Positions 37,818 through 47,434 of a stretch of DNA of 64,000 nt are shown in pieces (the first letter of the stretch is position 1; each line of letters begins with the position of its first letter). The position numbers were made by a program, and so were the translations under genes. The stretch comes from Nocardiopsis sp. FR4. GTDB lineage: Bacteria > Actinomycetota > Actinomycetes > Streptosporangiales > Streptosporangiaceae. The stretch spans positions 55,362 through 119,361 of the forward strand of contig NZ_VWVV01000023.1 of NCBI RefSeq assembly GCF_009830945.1, read 5' to 3'. The notes beneath the pieces were generated by a model, which did not search any database, had not been told where the DNA came from, and saw nothing but the letters and a program-made list of their open reading frames with translations.

Positions 37818-38110
37818 CCCTGTTCGGTGGCGCTTCGGAGCGGTCGGGCCCGCCTGGCACCGATCGTGCTCCCCCGGCGCGGAGTCCTCCGTTTCGGACA
37901 CTTTGCACCTGGCCCCCAGGACACCCCGACCATGGCCGGAACACGCGCGCAACCCCGGATTTCACTTCCGTGTTCGACTAGGAAGCACACTCAGACAAAC
38001 GTTCCCACACCGGCAAGGTAAAAGCTGGTGACCAGGGCTTGTCCAAAACGTGATGCTGATGCAGTGTCGCAGATAAGTGCCACACGCCAAACGCACTGCC
38101 GGAGGTGCCT

Positions 38111-38362
38111 ATGTCGGTAACCCACTCGCCGGAGATCCACGCCAAGCTCATCGAACGCATCCCGGCCGTCACCGGCCGAGGACTCCACGAGTGGTTCGAC
38201 GCCCTCGACAAGGGACCGGGCCTGGTCCGCTGCCAGGACCGGTCGAACTGGCTCGCCGACGAGTACGAGCTGCCCCAGTGGTACGCGCAGGCCCTGGTGA
38301 CGGAGTACGACCGCCGCCGCAGGAACCGCTCCATCCCCGCTCCCCGTCGCGGGAAGGTCTGA
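38111..38362 (+). CDS. DUF4287-domain small protein
   Basis: An 83-residue cytosolic protein with the DUF4287 pattern: HAKLIERIPAVTGRGLHEWFDALD, a central WLADEYELPQWYAQALVTEYDRRR and a basic tail. ATG 38111 is set by GGAGG five bases upstream. Members are often encoded alone or fused to DUF5655; a nucleic-acid or transport-regulatory role has been guessed but not shown. It has its own promoter region and terminator, so it is a single-gene unit. Confidence 0.8.
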   Translation: MSVTHSPEIHAKLIERIPAVTGRGLHEWFDALDKGPGLVRCQDRSNWLADEYELPQWYAQALVTEYDRRRRNRSIPAPRRGKV

Positions 38363-38396
38363 CCCGGCCGCCCGCGGCCGCGTACGACACGGCGAA

Positions 38397-38432
38397 GGGG
38401 CCGCCCCCGGATACGGTCCGGGCGGCGGCCCC
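38397..38432. terminator. Bidirectional hairpin
   Basis: GGGGCCGCCCCCGGA against TCCGGGCGGCGGCCCC with a small bulge, loop TACGG, between the DUF4287 gene and the convergent Bax-inhibitor gene. Confidence 0.75.
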
Positions 38433-38488
38433 TCGCATGCGGCCGCTGCGCGGCGGGCGCCGCGGCGGCCTCGTTCAGGCGGTGACCG

Positions 38489-39424
38489 CTACTCGGAGAA
38501 CATCATCTTGATGATCCAGAGCAGGCGCAGGATCTCGATGTAGAGCCACACCAGGGAGACGGTCAGGCCGAAGGCGAACTGCCAGGCCAGCTTGTTGGGG
38601 ACCCCGGCGCTGAGGCCCTCCTCGATACCGCGGAACTCCACGGCCAGGGTCAGCGCGGCCAGGACGACGAACACGATGCCCACGAGCAGGCCCAGCGGGC
38701 TCGGCTCACGGAGGCCCAGGCCCCCGGAGATGAAGAAGCTCAGGACGAAGTTGACCAGCATCAGGGCGGCGGCGCCGATCACCGCGTACGTGACGGCCTT
38801 GACGAAGCCGTCGGTCACCTTGATGATGCGGAACTTGTACATGGCGAGCATGACGCCGAACACCAGGACGGTGCCCACCACCGCCTGGGTGACGAGGGTG
38901 CCGCCCGCACCGGCCTGGCCGGTGCTGGCCTCCAGCGTGTAGGCCAGGAACGCGGACAGGCCGCCGACCAGCAAACCCTCCAGGGCCCCGTAGGTCAGGA
39001 TGGCCGCCGGGTTGGTGATCTGCTTGAAGGCGATCACCAGGCCCAGGATCAGACCGCCGATGGCGCCCACCAAGGTGAGCATCAGGGCGATGCCGGGGGC
39101 CGAGCCGAACAGGAAGTAGTTGACGGCGCCGAAGGCCGCGACCACACCGAGCGTCATGCCGGTGCGCACGACCACGTCGTCGATGGTCATCGGCTGGTTG
39201 TCGGCGCTCTGCACCGGACCGCCGGGGTAGCCCTGCTGGGGGTAACCCTGCTGGGGATAGGGCTGGCCGTAACCCTGCTGCGGGTACGGCTGTCCGTAAC
39301 CCGGCTGGCCGTAACCCTGCTGCTGACCGTAGCCCGGCTGACCGTAACCCGGCTGGGAGTACCCAGTCGGCCCAGCCTGCTGGAGCGCCCGCTTGAGGAC
39401 GGGGTTGGAACTCCGCATCCGCAT
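38489..39424 (-). CDS. Bax inhibitor-1 / YccA-family membrane protein
   Basis: A 311-residue protein. Residues about 20-68 are a low-complexity cytosolic tail built of QPGYGQ/PQQGYGQ repeats. About seven membrane helices follow (for example [62 protein letters not shown]), ending in the typical amphipathic [19 protein letters not shown]-1 proteins conduct Ca2+/H+ or regulate membrane proteases; this actinobacterial group with a Gly/Tyr/Gln tail is uncharacterised. Two nearby ATGs (39424, 39418) are possible starts. The tail DNA is repetitive and could vary in length. Confidence 0.9.
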   Translation of the reverse strand: MRMRSSNPVLKRALQQAGPTGYSQPGYGQPGYGQQQGYGQPGYGQPYPQQGYGQPYPQQGYPQQGYPGGPVQSADNQPMTIDDVVVRTGMTLGVVAAFGAVNYFLFGSAPGIALMLTLVGAIGGLILGLVIAFKQITNPAAILTYGALEGLLVGGLSAFLAYTLEASTGQAGAGGTLVTQAVVGTVLVFGVMLAMYKFRIIKVTDGFVKAVTYAVIGAAALMLVNFVLSFFISGGLGLREPSPLGLLVGIVFVVLAALTLAVEFRGIEEGLSAGVPNKLAWQFAFGLTVSLVWLYIEILRLLWIIKMMFSE

Positions 39425-39524
39425 GTCTTGTCAAGGCCCTTTCAACGCGTGGTTTGCTGCCCACAAAGTAACGTACGGGCCCCGTTCCCGGTTCCGCGGG
39501 CATGGTCACCGTTGGGACACGGCC

Positions 39525-39562
39525 CCCCGGTACGCGGCGTCCCCGCCCCCGGCGTACCGGGG
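39525..39562 (-). terminator. Hairpin downstream of proline dehydrogenase
   Basis: CCCCGGTACGC and GCGTACCGGGG form an 11-bp perfect stem 31 bases beyond the stop of the gene ending at 39594. Confidence 0.7.
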
Positions 39563-39593
39563 ACGGGGACGGATCGGCCCGCCGAACGCCGCG

Positions 39594-40520
39594 TCAGTCG
39601 CGGGTGACGAGCGAACGGGCCAGGAACAGCACGTTGGCCGGGCGCTCGGCCAGGCGGCGCATGTAGTACCCGTACCACTCGGTGCCGTAGGGGACGTACA
39701 CGCGCATCCGCTTGCCCTCGGCGGCCAGGCGCACCTGCTCGGTGTCGCGGATGCCGTAGAGCATCTGGTACTCGTAGTCGTCCGCTCCCCGGCCGTTGGC
39801 CGCGGCCAGCTCACCGGCGATGGCGACCATGCGCGGGTCGTGCGAGGCCACCATCGGGTAGCCCTCGCCCTCCATGAGAACGCGCAGCGCGCGCACGTAC
39901 GCCCCGTCCACCTCGGCCTTGTCTCGGAAGGCCACCGACTCGGGCTCGTCGTAGGCGCCCTTGCACAGGCGCACCCGGGAGCCGGCCCCGCTCAGGTCGC
40001 GGCAGTCGGCCTCGGTGCGGCGCAGGTAGGCCTGAAGCACCGCGCCCACCGAGGGGAAGTCCTGGCGCAGCTCGCGCAGGATGCCCAGCGTGGAGTCGGT
40101 GGTGGTGTGGTCCTCCATGTCGAGGGTCACCGTGGTGCCGACGGCCTGGGCGGCCTCGGCGATCTGCCGGGCGTTGTCGAGGGCGATCTTCTCGCCGTCG
40201 CGGTCCAGGAACTGGCCCACGGCGGAGAGCTTGACCGACACCTCGGCGCGCCCGGCCAGGCCCGCCTCGCCCAGAGCGGCCAGCAGGTCCTGGTAGGCGG
40301 TCACCGTGGCCGCGGCCTGGACGGCGTCGGTGGTGTCCTCACCCAGGAAGTCCAGGGTGACGTAGCGGTCCCGGGTCAGGGCCTCCACCGCCGGGAGGGC
40401 CTCCTCCTGGGTGGATCCCGCCACGAACCGCTTGACCATCGCCCGGGTGAAGGGAGTGCGCTCGACCAGCGTGCGGCAGGCCTGTGACCTCGCCGCGAGC
40501 AGCAGGGGTTTACGAAGCAT
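39594..40520 (-). CDS. Proline dehydrogenase (monofunctional PRODH)
   Basis: A 308-residue FAD-dependent TIM-barrel enzyme oxidising proline to pyrroline-5-carboxylate. Motifs: VSVKLSAVGQFLDRDGEK, VTLDMEDHTTTDSTL, AVLQAYLRRTEADCRDL, VRLCKGAYDEPESVAF and the C-terminal YVPYGTEWYGYYMRRLAERPAN that binds the substrate carboxylate. ATG 40520. It follows the P5C dehydrogenase gene by 127 bases on the same strand, and the pair is divergent from a PucR activator, the arrangement known from mycobacteria (pruA, pruB, pruC). Confidence 0.95.
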   Translation of the reverse strand: MLRKPLLLAARSQACRTLVERTPFTRAMVKRFVAGSTQEEALPAVEALTRDRYVTLDFLGEDTTDAVQAAATVTAYQDLLAALGEAGLAGRAEVSVKLSAVGQFLDRDGEKIALDNARQIAEAAQAVGTTVTLDMEDHTTTDSTLGILRELRQDFPSVGAVLQAYLRRTEADCRDLSGAGSRVRLCKGAYDEPESVAFRDKAEVDGAYVRALRVLMEGEGYPMVASHDPRMVAIAGELAAANGRGADDYEYQMLYGIRDTEQVRLAAEGKRMRVYVPYGTEWYGYYMRRLAERPANVLFLARSLVTRD

Positions 40521-40647
40521 GGTGACCTCGACGAAGACGTGCGCGAGCCGGTCGGCTGGCGCGAACGGGGTGCGGCCGGGCGGTGTCCCGGCCGCACCTG
40601 GGATTCCTCGGGGGGTTGCGCCTCCCCAGGACGGGAGGGGCGCCGTG

Positions 40648-42273
<1,626 letters not shown>

Positions 42274-42337
42274 GGGCACCTCCCCGGTGAGAATGTCCCT
42301 GAAACAAGCAGGGTCTGGCTGATTCAACGCTCCCAGA

Positions 42338-42403
42338 ACAAGACCGTGCGAACCTTGTGGGGCAGGCCACTCTTTGCCCGCCTTCTTTGTTCACTAGGAC
42401 AAA
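42338..42403. promoter_or_regulatory. Paired inverted repeats in the pruA/pucR divergent region
   Basis: ACAAG-11-CTTGT (42338-42358) and TTTGT-8-ACAAA (42386-42403) lie in the 141-base region between pruA and its divergent PucR regulator. They are the only symmetric motifs there and are candidate PucR-activator sites. Confidence 0.45.
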
Positions 42404-42414
42404 ATGAGACACAT

Positions 42415-44262
42415 ATGAGTAATGAAGCCCCGCCCCCGGGCCCGTTCCGCGCCGTCGGCGACCGCTCGGACCAGCCCTCCCGGGAGGGCGGTGTCACTCC
42501 TGGTCAGAGCGGGTCCGACCAGGAGGAGCCGACGGGTCTGCCACTGCGCCGTCTGCTGCTGGCCCTGGGCGACCCGGTGGTGGACGTGGCCGCGGCCCCG
42601 GGCGGGCTCGATGTCCAGGTGGACAACGTCGTCATCCTCGACCCGGAGGACCGCACGGAGGTGCGCGAGGGCGACCTGGTGCTGCTGATCGGGGCCCGGG
42701 GCGCCGCGGCGCGCCGCCTGGTCCGGACCCTGGCCGAGCAGGGCGCCACGGCGGTCGCGGTCAAGGCCAGCGGCCGCGCCGCCCGGGAGGAGCTGATGCC
42801 CCCGCCCGCCGGGACCCGGCCGGGGCGCCCCCGGGCGGCCGAGGAGGCCCGGGCGCTGCGCACCGAGGCCCAGGAGTCGGGGATCGCCCTGCTGTCGGTG
42901 CGTCCCGAGGTGCGCTGGGACCAGCTGCAGTCGGTGTGCCAGTCCATCGTGGACGACGCCCGCCTGACCGCGTCCGAGGATCTGAGCGAGGCCAGCGGCG
43001 ACCTGTTCTCGATGGCACAGACCATCGCGCGGATCACCGGCGGCCTGGTGAGCATCGAGGACGCGGCGAGCCGGGTGCTGGCCTACTCCAGCGGCGCGGA
43101 GGTGGACGAGCTGCGGCGGCTTTCGGTGCTCGGGCGGCGCGGACCGGAGTCCTACCTGGCTCTGCTGCGCGAGTGGGGGGTCTTCGCCAAGCTGCGCGCG
43201 GGCGAGGAGGTGGTCCGAGTGGACGAGCATCCCGAGCTGGGCATCCGGCGCCGCCTGGCGGTGGGCATCCACGCCGGGCGCCAGCCCCTGGGCGCGATCT
43301 GGGTCCAGGAGGGCGCCCAGCCCCTGTCCGAGCACGCCGAGGAGGCGCTGCTGGGCGCGGCCCGCACCACCGCGCTGCAGATGATCCGCCAGCGCACGCA
43401 CGCCAGCGCGGACCTGCGGCTGCGCGAGGACCTGCTGGCCAGCCTGTTGGAGGGGCGCATCGACGCCAGCGCCCTGGCCGACACCGTGGAGGTCACCTCC
43501 GAGCGGGGCGCGCTGGTGGTGGCCTTCGCCGTGACCGGCGAGGAGGCGGGCGAGGAGCGCGCCGGGCGCCCCGACCGGCCCGAGCGCGAGCTGCGCCGCC
43601 GCCAGCTGGTGGACCTGGTGTCGGTGCACACGGCCGCCTACCGGCGCAGCGCCCTGGTGACGGAGCTGGGCGGGCGGGTGTACGTGCTGCTTCCGGACCT
43701 GGCCCGCGGCAGGGAGGGGTGGCGCGGGGCGGAGAAGTCGGTGCTGGCGCTGGCCCGCAGGACGGTGGCGGCCGCGCGCGCGGCCCTGGGCCTGGAGGTG
43801 CAGGGGGCGGTGGGGTCGCTGGTGGAGCGGCTGGCGGACCTGACCGACTCGCGCGCGGAGGCGGACCGGGTGCTGGACGCGATGGGACGCGACGCGGACC
43901 GGGGCATGGACTGGGAGGTGGCCACCATCTCCGACGTGCGCTCGCGGGTGCTGATCAGCGAGACCCTGGCCCGCCTGCGGGAGGATCCGTCGCTGCGCGA
44001 CCCGCGGGTGAGCCGCCTGATCGAGCACGACCGGGCGGGCGGCGCCGACCTGGTGCACTCCCTGCTGGCCTACCTGGAGGCCTTCGGGGACGCGCGGGCG
44101 GCGGCCGAGCGGCTGCACATCCACCCGAACACGCTGCGGTACCGGGTGCGGCGGGCGGCACAGGTGAGCGGCATCGACCTGGGCGACCCGGGCGAGCGCC
44201 TGTTCACCCAGCTCCAGCTGCTGATGGAGCAGCAGGCCCCGGAGCACCCCCGTCCAGGCTGA
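42415..44262 (+). CDS. PucR-family transcriptional activator of proline catabolism (PruC-like)
   Basis: A 615-residue regulator from ATG 42415. The N-terminal PucR domain (about 45-140) includes VQVDNVVILDPEDRTEVREGDLVLLIGARG; the middle is GAF-like (ALLSVRPEVRWDQLQSVCQ ... GGLVSIEDAASRVLAYSS); the C-terminal PucR helix-turn-helix (about 535-600) reads LVHSLLAYLEAFGDARAAAERLHIHPNTLRYRVRRAAQVSG. Divergent from pruA and PRODH as in mycobacteria, where the homologue activates these genes in response to proline. A 127-bp tandem repeat begins right after its stop codon. Confidence 0.92.
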   Translation: MSNEAPPPGPFRAVGDRSDQPSREGGVTPGQSGSDQEEPTGLPLRRLLLALGDPVVDVAAAPGGLDVQVDNVVILDPEDRTEVREGDLVLLIGARGAAARRLVRTLAEQGATAVAVKASGRAAREELMPPPAGTRPGRPRAAEEARALRTEAQESGIALLSVRPEVRWDQLQSVCQSIVDDARLTASEDLSEASGDLFSMAQTIARITGGLVSIEDAASRVLAYSSGAEVDELRRLSVLGRRGPESYLALLREWGVFAKLRAGEEVVRVDEHPELGIRRRLAVGIHAGRQPLGAIWVQEGAQPLSEHAEEALLGAARTTALQMIRQRTHASADLRLREDLLASLLEGRIDASALADTVEVTSERGALVVAFAVTGEEAGEERAGRPDRPERELRRRQLVDLVSVHTAAYRRSALVTELGGRVYVLLPDLARGREGWRGAEKSVLALARRTVAAARAALGLEVQGAVGSLVERLADLTDSRAEADRVLDAMGRDADRGMDWEVATISDVRSRVLISETLARLREDPSLRDPRVSRLIEHDRAGGADLVHSLLAYLEAFGDARAAAERLHIHPNTLRYRVRRAAQVSGIDLGDPGERLFTQLQLLMEQQAPEHPRPG

Positions 44263-44270
44263 GGCGCGGG

Positions 44271-44530
44271 AAAACACGAGGCGCGGTGAGGGCGCCGGCG
44301 GGGTTCTGGAGGTCTCGGAGCGCACCTTCCGAGGAACGAGGACGGTGCGCGCAGAGGCCGAAGGTTCCCGCCCCGAAGGCACCCGAACCGCGCCGGGGAA
44401 ACACGAGGCGCGGTGAGGGCGCCGGCGGGGTTCTGGAGGTCCCGCACGTGCCGCCAGCGAGGAACGAGCCAGGCACGGAAGAGAGCGAAGAACACCGCCT
44501 TCCCAGGCGCCCAAGCCCGCGCCGGGAAAA
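44271..44530. repeat. Tandem pair of an about 127-bp repeat, locus 1
   Basis: Two units with period 127 bp (the word ACACGAGGCG at 44274 and 44401). Both begin GAGGCGCGGTGAGGGCGCC, share GGCGGGGTTCTGGAGGT, then a hairpin with conserved loop CGAGGAACGAG, and end at a GCGCCGGG block. Unit 1 has stem GCGCACC/GGTGCGC, unit 2 CGTGCC/GGCACG, i.e. different but self-complementary. The same repeat occurs at 54717-54939. Located between pucR (+) and the tRNA-like gene (-). Confidence 0.85.
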
Positions 44531-44542
44531 GCCAGGAAACAG

Positions 44543-44616
44543 TACCCCCGGTCGGACTCGAACCGACACTTGTGACCCTTTTAGGGGGCCTGCCTCTTCC
44601 ATTGGGCTACGAGGGC
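44543..44616 (-). tRNA. tRNA-like gene with anticodon loop CCUAAAA (UAA, C33)
   Basis: The minus strand folds as a 74-nt class I cloverleaf. Acceptor GCCCTCG pairs with CGGGGGT (G-U at both 1-72 and 5-68), D-arm GCC/GGC with GG in the loop, anticodon stem GGCCC/GGGTC, five-base variable loop, T-arm GTCGG-TTCGAGT-CCGAC, discriminator A, no encoded CCA. The anticodon loop CCTAAAA places C, not the near-universal U, at position 33 and UAA at 34-36. True tRNA-Leu has a long variable arm, absent here. TATGAT at 44628-44623 lies where a -10 box should be. It may be a functional odd tRNA, a decayed one, or a mis-fold of mine. Confidence 0.65.
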
Positions 44617-44675
44617 GAGCCCATCATACCGGCCGGGGCTGATTGCCCCATTGATCAAAGTTGGCCGGATTGGGA

Positions 44676-44717
44676 CACGAAACGACCGGCATCCCGCGGG
44701 AAGCCGGTCGTTTCGTG
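44676..44717 (-). terminator. Hairpin terminator downstream of ndh
   Basis: CACGAAACGACCGGC and its exact complement (15 bp) around a 12-nt loop, 16 bases beyond the ndh stop. Confidence 0.85.
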
Positions 44718-44733
44718 CGTTCTCGGGCCGGGG

Positions 44734-46110
44734 TCAGCTGACCCGGCGCAGGCGGCCGTCCTCGATCTGCGGGTGGCTCGCCTCCTCGAAGGCCTGGCGG
44801 GGCTCGGCCATCTCCGGCAGCGCGGCGAAGTCGCGGCGCAGGAAGAGGCCGAGCGTCCAGTCCGAGAGCACGCGCAGCTTGCGGTTGAAGGTCGGCACGG
44901 CGAACAGGTGGTAGGACCGGTGCGCGTACCAGGCCAGGCGGCCGTTGAGCTTGATCTTGCCGAACAGCTGGGCGGCGCCCTTGTGCAGGCCGAGTCCGGC
45001 GACCGCGCCGAGGTTCTTGTGGCGGTAGGCCTTGAGGTCGGTGCCGCGCAGGGTGGCGATCACGTTGTCGGCGAGCACCGGGGCCTGGCGGACCGCGTTC
45101 TGGGCGTTGGGCGGGTAGTAGCCGCCGTTGCCGTCGGGCACCTGGGCGTTGTCACCGCCCGCGAAGGCGTTCTCGGCCCCGTTGACGGTGAGGTGCTCGC
45201 TGGTGTCCACGTGGCCCTTGGGGCCCAGCGGCAGGTCACTGGCGGCCACGACCGGGCTGGGCTTGACGCCCGCGGTCCACACCAGGGTGCCCGCGTCGAA
45301 CTCGGTGCCGTCGCTGAGCTTGATGTGCTGGTCGACCGCCGACTCCAGGAAGGTCTTGAGCCGGACGTCGATGCCGCGGCGGCGCAGCTGGTTGAGCGCC
45401 TTGGTACCGACCTCGGGGCCGACCTCGGGCAGGATCTTGTCGGCCGCCTCGATGAGGTAGAACCGAACGTCCTCCAGGCCGATCGAGGGGTGGACGCGGA
45501 CCGCGTCGCGGACCATGTCCTCCAGCTCGGCGATGGCCTCGGCCCCGGCGAATCCGCCGCCGACGAAGACGAAGTTCAGCGCCTTGCGCCGGGTGGCCTC
45601 GTCGTCGGTGGAGTCGGCGATGGCCAGCTGGTTGAGCACGTGGTTGCGGAGGTAGGCGGCCTCCTCCACGGTCTTGATACCGATGCCCCACTCGGCCAGC
45701 CCAGGGATGGGCAGGGTGCGCGAGACGGCTCCGGCGGCCATGACCAGGTAGTCGTAGGCGATGGTCTCGGGCTCGCCCGCGTTGGGCTCGTAGCGGACGG
45801 TGCGCTCGGCGTGGTCGATGCGCACCACCCGGCCGCCCAGCACGCGGACGCGCTTGAAGACCTTGCGCAGCGGGACGACGACGTGACGGGGCGAGATGTT
45901 CCCGGAGGCGGTCTCGGGCAGGAAGGGCTGGTAGGTCATGTAGGAGTTCGGGTCGATGACGGTGATCCGCGCCTCACCGGCCCCGAGCTTCCTCTCCAGC
46001 CGCCTCGCGGTGTACATCCCGAGGTAACCGCCGCCGACGATGAGGATGTGCGGGATCTCCGCCTCGTCCCCGCCGCCGTGTACCAGCCGGTAGTTCCTGC
46101 TCTCGGTCAT
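44734..46110 (-). CDS. ndh: Type II NADH dehydrogenase
   Basis: A 458-residue non-proton-pumping NADH:menaquinone oxidoreductase at the cytosolic membrane face. Two dinucleotide folds: ILIVGGGYLGMYTARRLE (FAD, about 22-39) and FVFVGGGFAGAEAIAELE (NADH, about 180). NPFLPETASG-like YMTYQPFLPETASGNI, AGGDNAQVPDGNGGYYPPNAQNAVRQ and the C-terminal amphipathic segment (YHLFAVPTFNRKLRVLSDWTLGLFLRRDF) match the family. Two Rex-type operators lie 138 and 243 bases upstream, so expression should follow the NADH/NAD+ ratio. Confidence 0.95.
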   Translation of the reverse strand: MTESRNYRLVHGGGDEAEIPHILIVGGGYLGMYTARRLERKLGAGEARITVIDPNSYMTYQPFLPETASGNISPRHVVVPLRKVFKRVRVLGGRVVRIDHAERTVRYEPNAGEPETIAYDYLVMAAGAVSRTLPIPGLAEWGIGIKTVEEAAYLRNHVLNQLAIADSTDDEATRRKALNFVFVGGGFAGAEAIAELEDMVRDAVRVHPSIGLEDVRFYLIEAADKILPEVGPEVGTKALNQLRRRGIDVRLKTFLESAVDQHIKLSDGTEFDAGTLVWTAGVKPSPVVAASDLPLGPKGHVDTSEHLTVNGAENAFAGGDNAQVPDGNGGYYPPNAQNAVRQAPVLADNVIATLRGTDLKAYRHKNLGAVAGLGLHKGAAQLFGKIKLNGRLAWYAHRSYHLFAVPTFNRKLRVLSDWTLGLFLRRDFAALPEMAEPRQAFEEASHPQIEDGRLRRVS

Positions 46111-46247
46111 CGCATATCCGCCCTAACGGTTCGTGAAGTGTGGCGCCCCCTTTACCCAGGGGCCGCGAGGTTGTCACGGTCTTTGGTCGCCCGCTGAGGC
46201 GGGACCGCCCGGTCGCGTCGGGCCCTTCGGCCCTTGTTCGCGGCTGC

Positions 46248-46265
46248 TTGTGCATTCTTTCACAA
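46248..46265 (-). promoter_or_regulatory. Rex operator 1 upstream of ndh
   Basis: TTGTGCATTCTTTCACAA agrees with the Rex consensus TTGTGAANNNNTTCACAA at 13 of 14 fixed positions. Confidence 0.75.
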
Positions 46266-46352
46266 GCGCCTACCGACGGAGAAGGTTCACACCGGCTCAC
46301 CTTCCGACCATTTCCCGACCTGACCGACTTGCATTTTCGCAGGTCAGATGGG

Positions 46353-46370
46353 TTGTGAAAGCATTCACAA
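46353..46370 (-). promoter_or_regulatory. Rex operator 2 upstream of ndh
   Basis: TTGTGAAAGCATTCACAA matches all 14 fixed positions of the Rex consensus. It is 105 bp from operator 1, centre to centre, close to ten helical turns. Confidence 0.8.
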
Positions 46371-46401
46371 GCCCTTTCCGGGGTGACACGTCTCACCCGG
46401 A

Positions 46402-46440
46402 GCGCCCTTGCCCGGCCCCGGAGGGCCCGGGCAAGGGCGC
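46402..46440 (-). terminator. Hairpin terminator after ppx
   Basis: GCGCCCTTGCCCGG and its perfect complement (14 bp) with an 11-nt loop, 14 bases beyond the ppx stop; separates ppx from the ndh promoter. Confidence 0.85.
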
Positions 46441-46453
46441 GCACAAGCGCTGG

Positions 46454-47434
46454 TCAGACGACGAGGCTCCAGGCCACGCCGTCGAGGATGTCGTGCTCGC
46501 TCGCTGTGAAGGAGTCCGCCCCCGTACGCGCCAGGACCCGGGACAGCACCAGCGCGCCCGCGCCGATGACGTCCACCCGGCCGGGGTGCATGACGCCGAT
46601 CCGCGACCGCTCCGCCGAGGTCTGCCCGAGCAGTTCGGCGGCGATGCGGTCCAGGTCCTTGGCCGCCACCCGGGTGTGGTGGATGCGCTCGGAGTCGTAC
46701 TCGGGCAGGTCCAGCGCGATCCCGGCCACGGTGGTGGCGGTGCCCGCCACGCACACGACCGAACCGGCCTCGCGCAGCGGGACCACCCGCTCGACCTCGT
46801 CCAGCGCCGCCTCGATGTCGGCGGTCGCCGCCTCGATCTCCGCGGGCGTGGGAGGGTCGCTGCGCAGGTGGCGCTCGGTCATGCGCACGCAGCCGATGTC
46901 CACCGACAGGGACGCGCGGACCAGCTCCCCGTCCTCCCGGTACGGGTCCCCGCCCAGAACGAACTCGGTGGAGCCGCCGCCGATGTCCACCACCAGGAAC
47001 GGCGGGGCCAGCGGACCGTCGCCGTCCTCGGCCTCCAGCTCGGCCGTGGCGCCCACGAAGGACAGCTCCGCCTCGTCCAGGCCGGTGACCACCTCGGGCT
47101 CCACGCCCAGGATGTCGCGGACCCCGTCGATGAACTCCTGGCGGTTGCGCGCGTCACGGGTGGCGCTGGTGGCGACCATGCGCACCGACTCCGGGCCCAG
47201 CGCGATGCCGTGCGCCTCGATGGCCTCGGCGTAGCCGCGCAGCGCCGCGAAGGTGCGCTCCAGGGCTTGGGGGGCGAACTCCCCGGTCTCGTCCACGCCC
47301 TCGCCCAGCCGCACGATCTCCATGCGCCGGTCCACGTCGACCACCTGCGCCTCGTCGTCGCCCACGTGGACGACGTCGGCGATCAGCAGGCGGACGGAGT
47401 TGGTTCCGCAGTCGATGGCCGCGACACCGCTCAT
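46454..47434 (-). CDS. ppx: Exopolyphosphatase (Ppx/GppA family, Rv1026-like)
   Basis: A 326-residue ASKHA-fold phosphatase acting on polyphosphate chains or pppGpp. Phosphate-1 motif VAAIDCGTNSVRLLIADV, phosphate-2 motif FLVVDIGGGSTEFVLGG, and VVCVAGTATTVAGIAL. It has only the two catalytic N-terminal domains, the short actinobacterial form, comparable to Rv1026 rather than the long E. coli enzyme. ATG 47434 overlaps the DUF501 stop as ATGA, so the two are translationally coupled. Confidence 0.93.
   Translation of the reverse strand: MSGVAAIDCGTNSVRLLIADVVHVGDDEAQVVDVDRRMEIVRLGEGVDETGEFAPQALERTFAALRGYAEAIEAHGIALGPESVRMVATSATRDARNRQEFIDGVRDILGVEPEVVTGLDEAELSFVGATAELEAEDGDGPLAPPFLVVDIGGGSTEFVLGGDPYREDGELVRASLSVDIGCVRMTERHLRSDPPTPAEIEAATADIEAALDEVERVVPLREAGSVVCVAGTATTVAGIALDLPEYDSERIHHTRVAAKDLDRIAAELLGQTSAERSRIGVMHPGRVDVIGAGALVLSRVLARTGADSFTASEHDILDGVAWSLVV

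Noticed and set aside
39200..39370. CRISPR-like or satellite repeat
   Set aside because: The periodic DNA is the coding sequence of the QPGYGQ repeats in the Bax-inhibitor-1 tail; there are no spacers.
44271..44530. Transposon or MITE at the repeat locus
   Set aside because: No flanking target duplication or long terminal inverted repeats were visible, and no transposase remnant is nearby; kept only as a repeat of unknown nature.
44413..44640. Open frame through the repeat and tRNA-like gene (PVGLEPT-type peptide)
   Set aside because: It is the usual spurious frame produced over a tRNA on the other strand and reads through the repeats without any domain.
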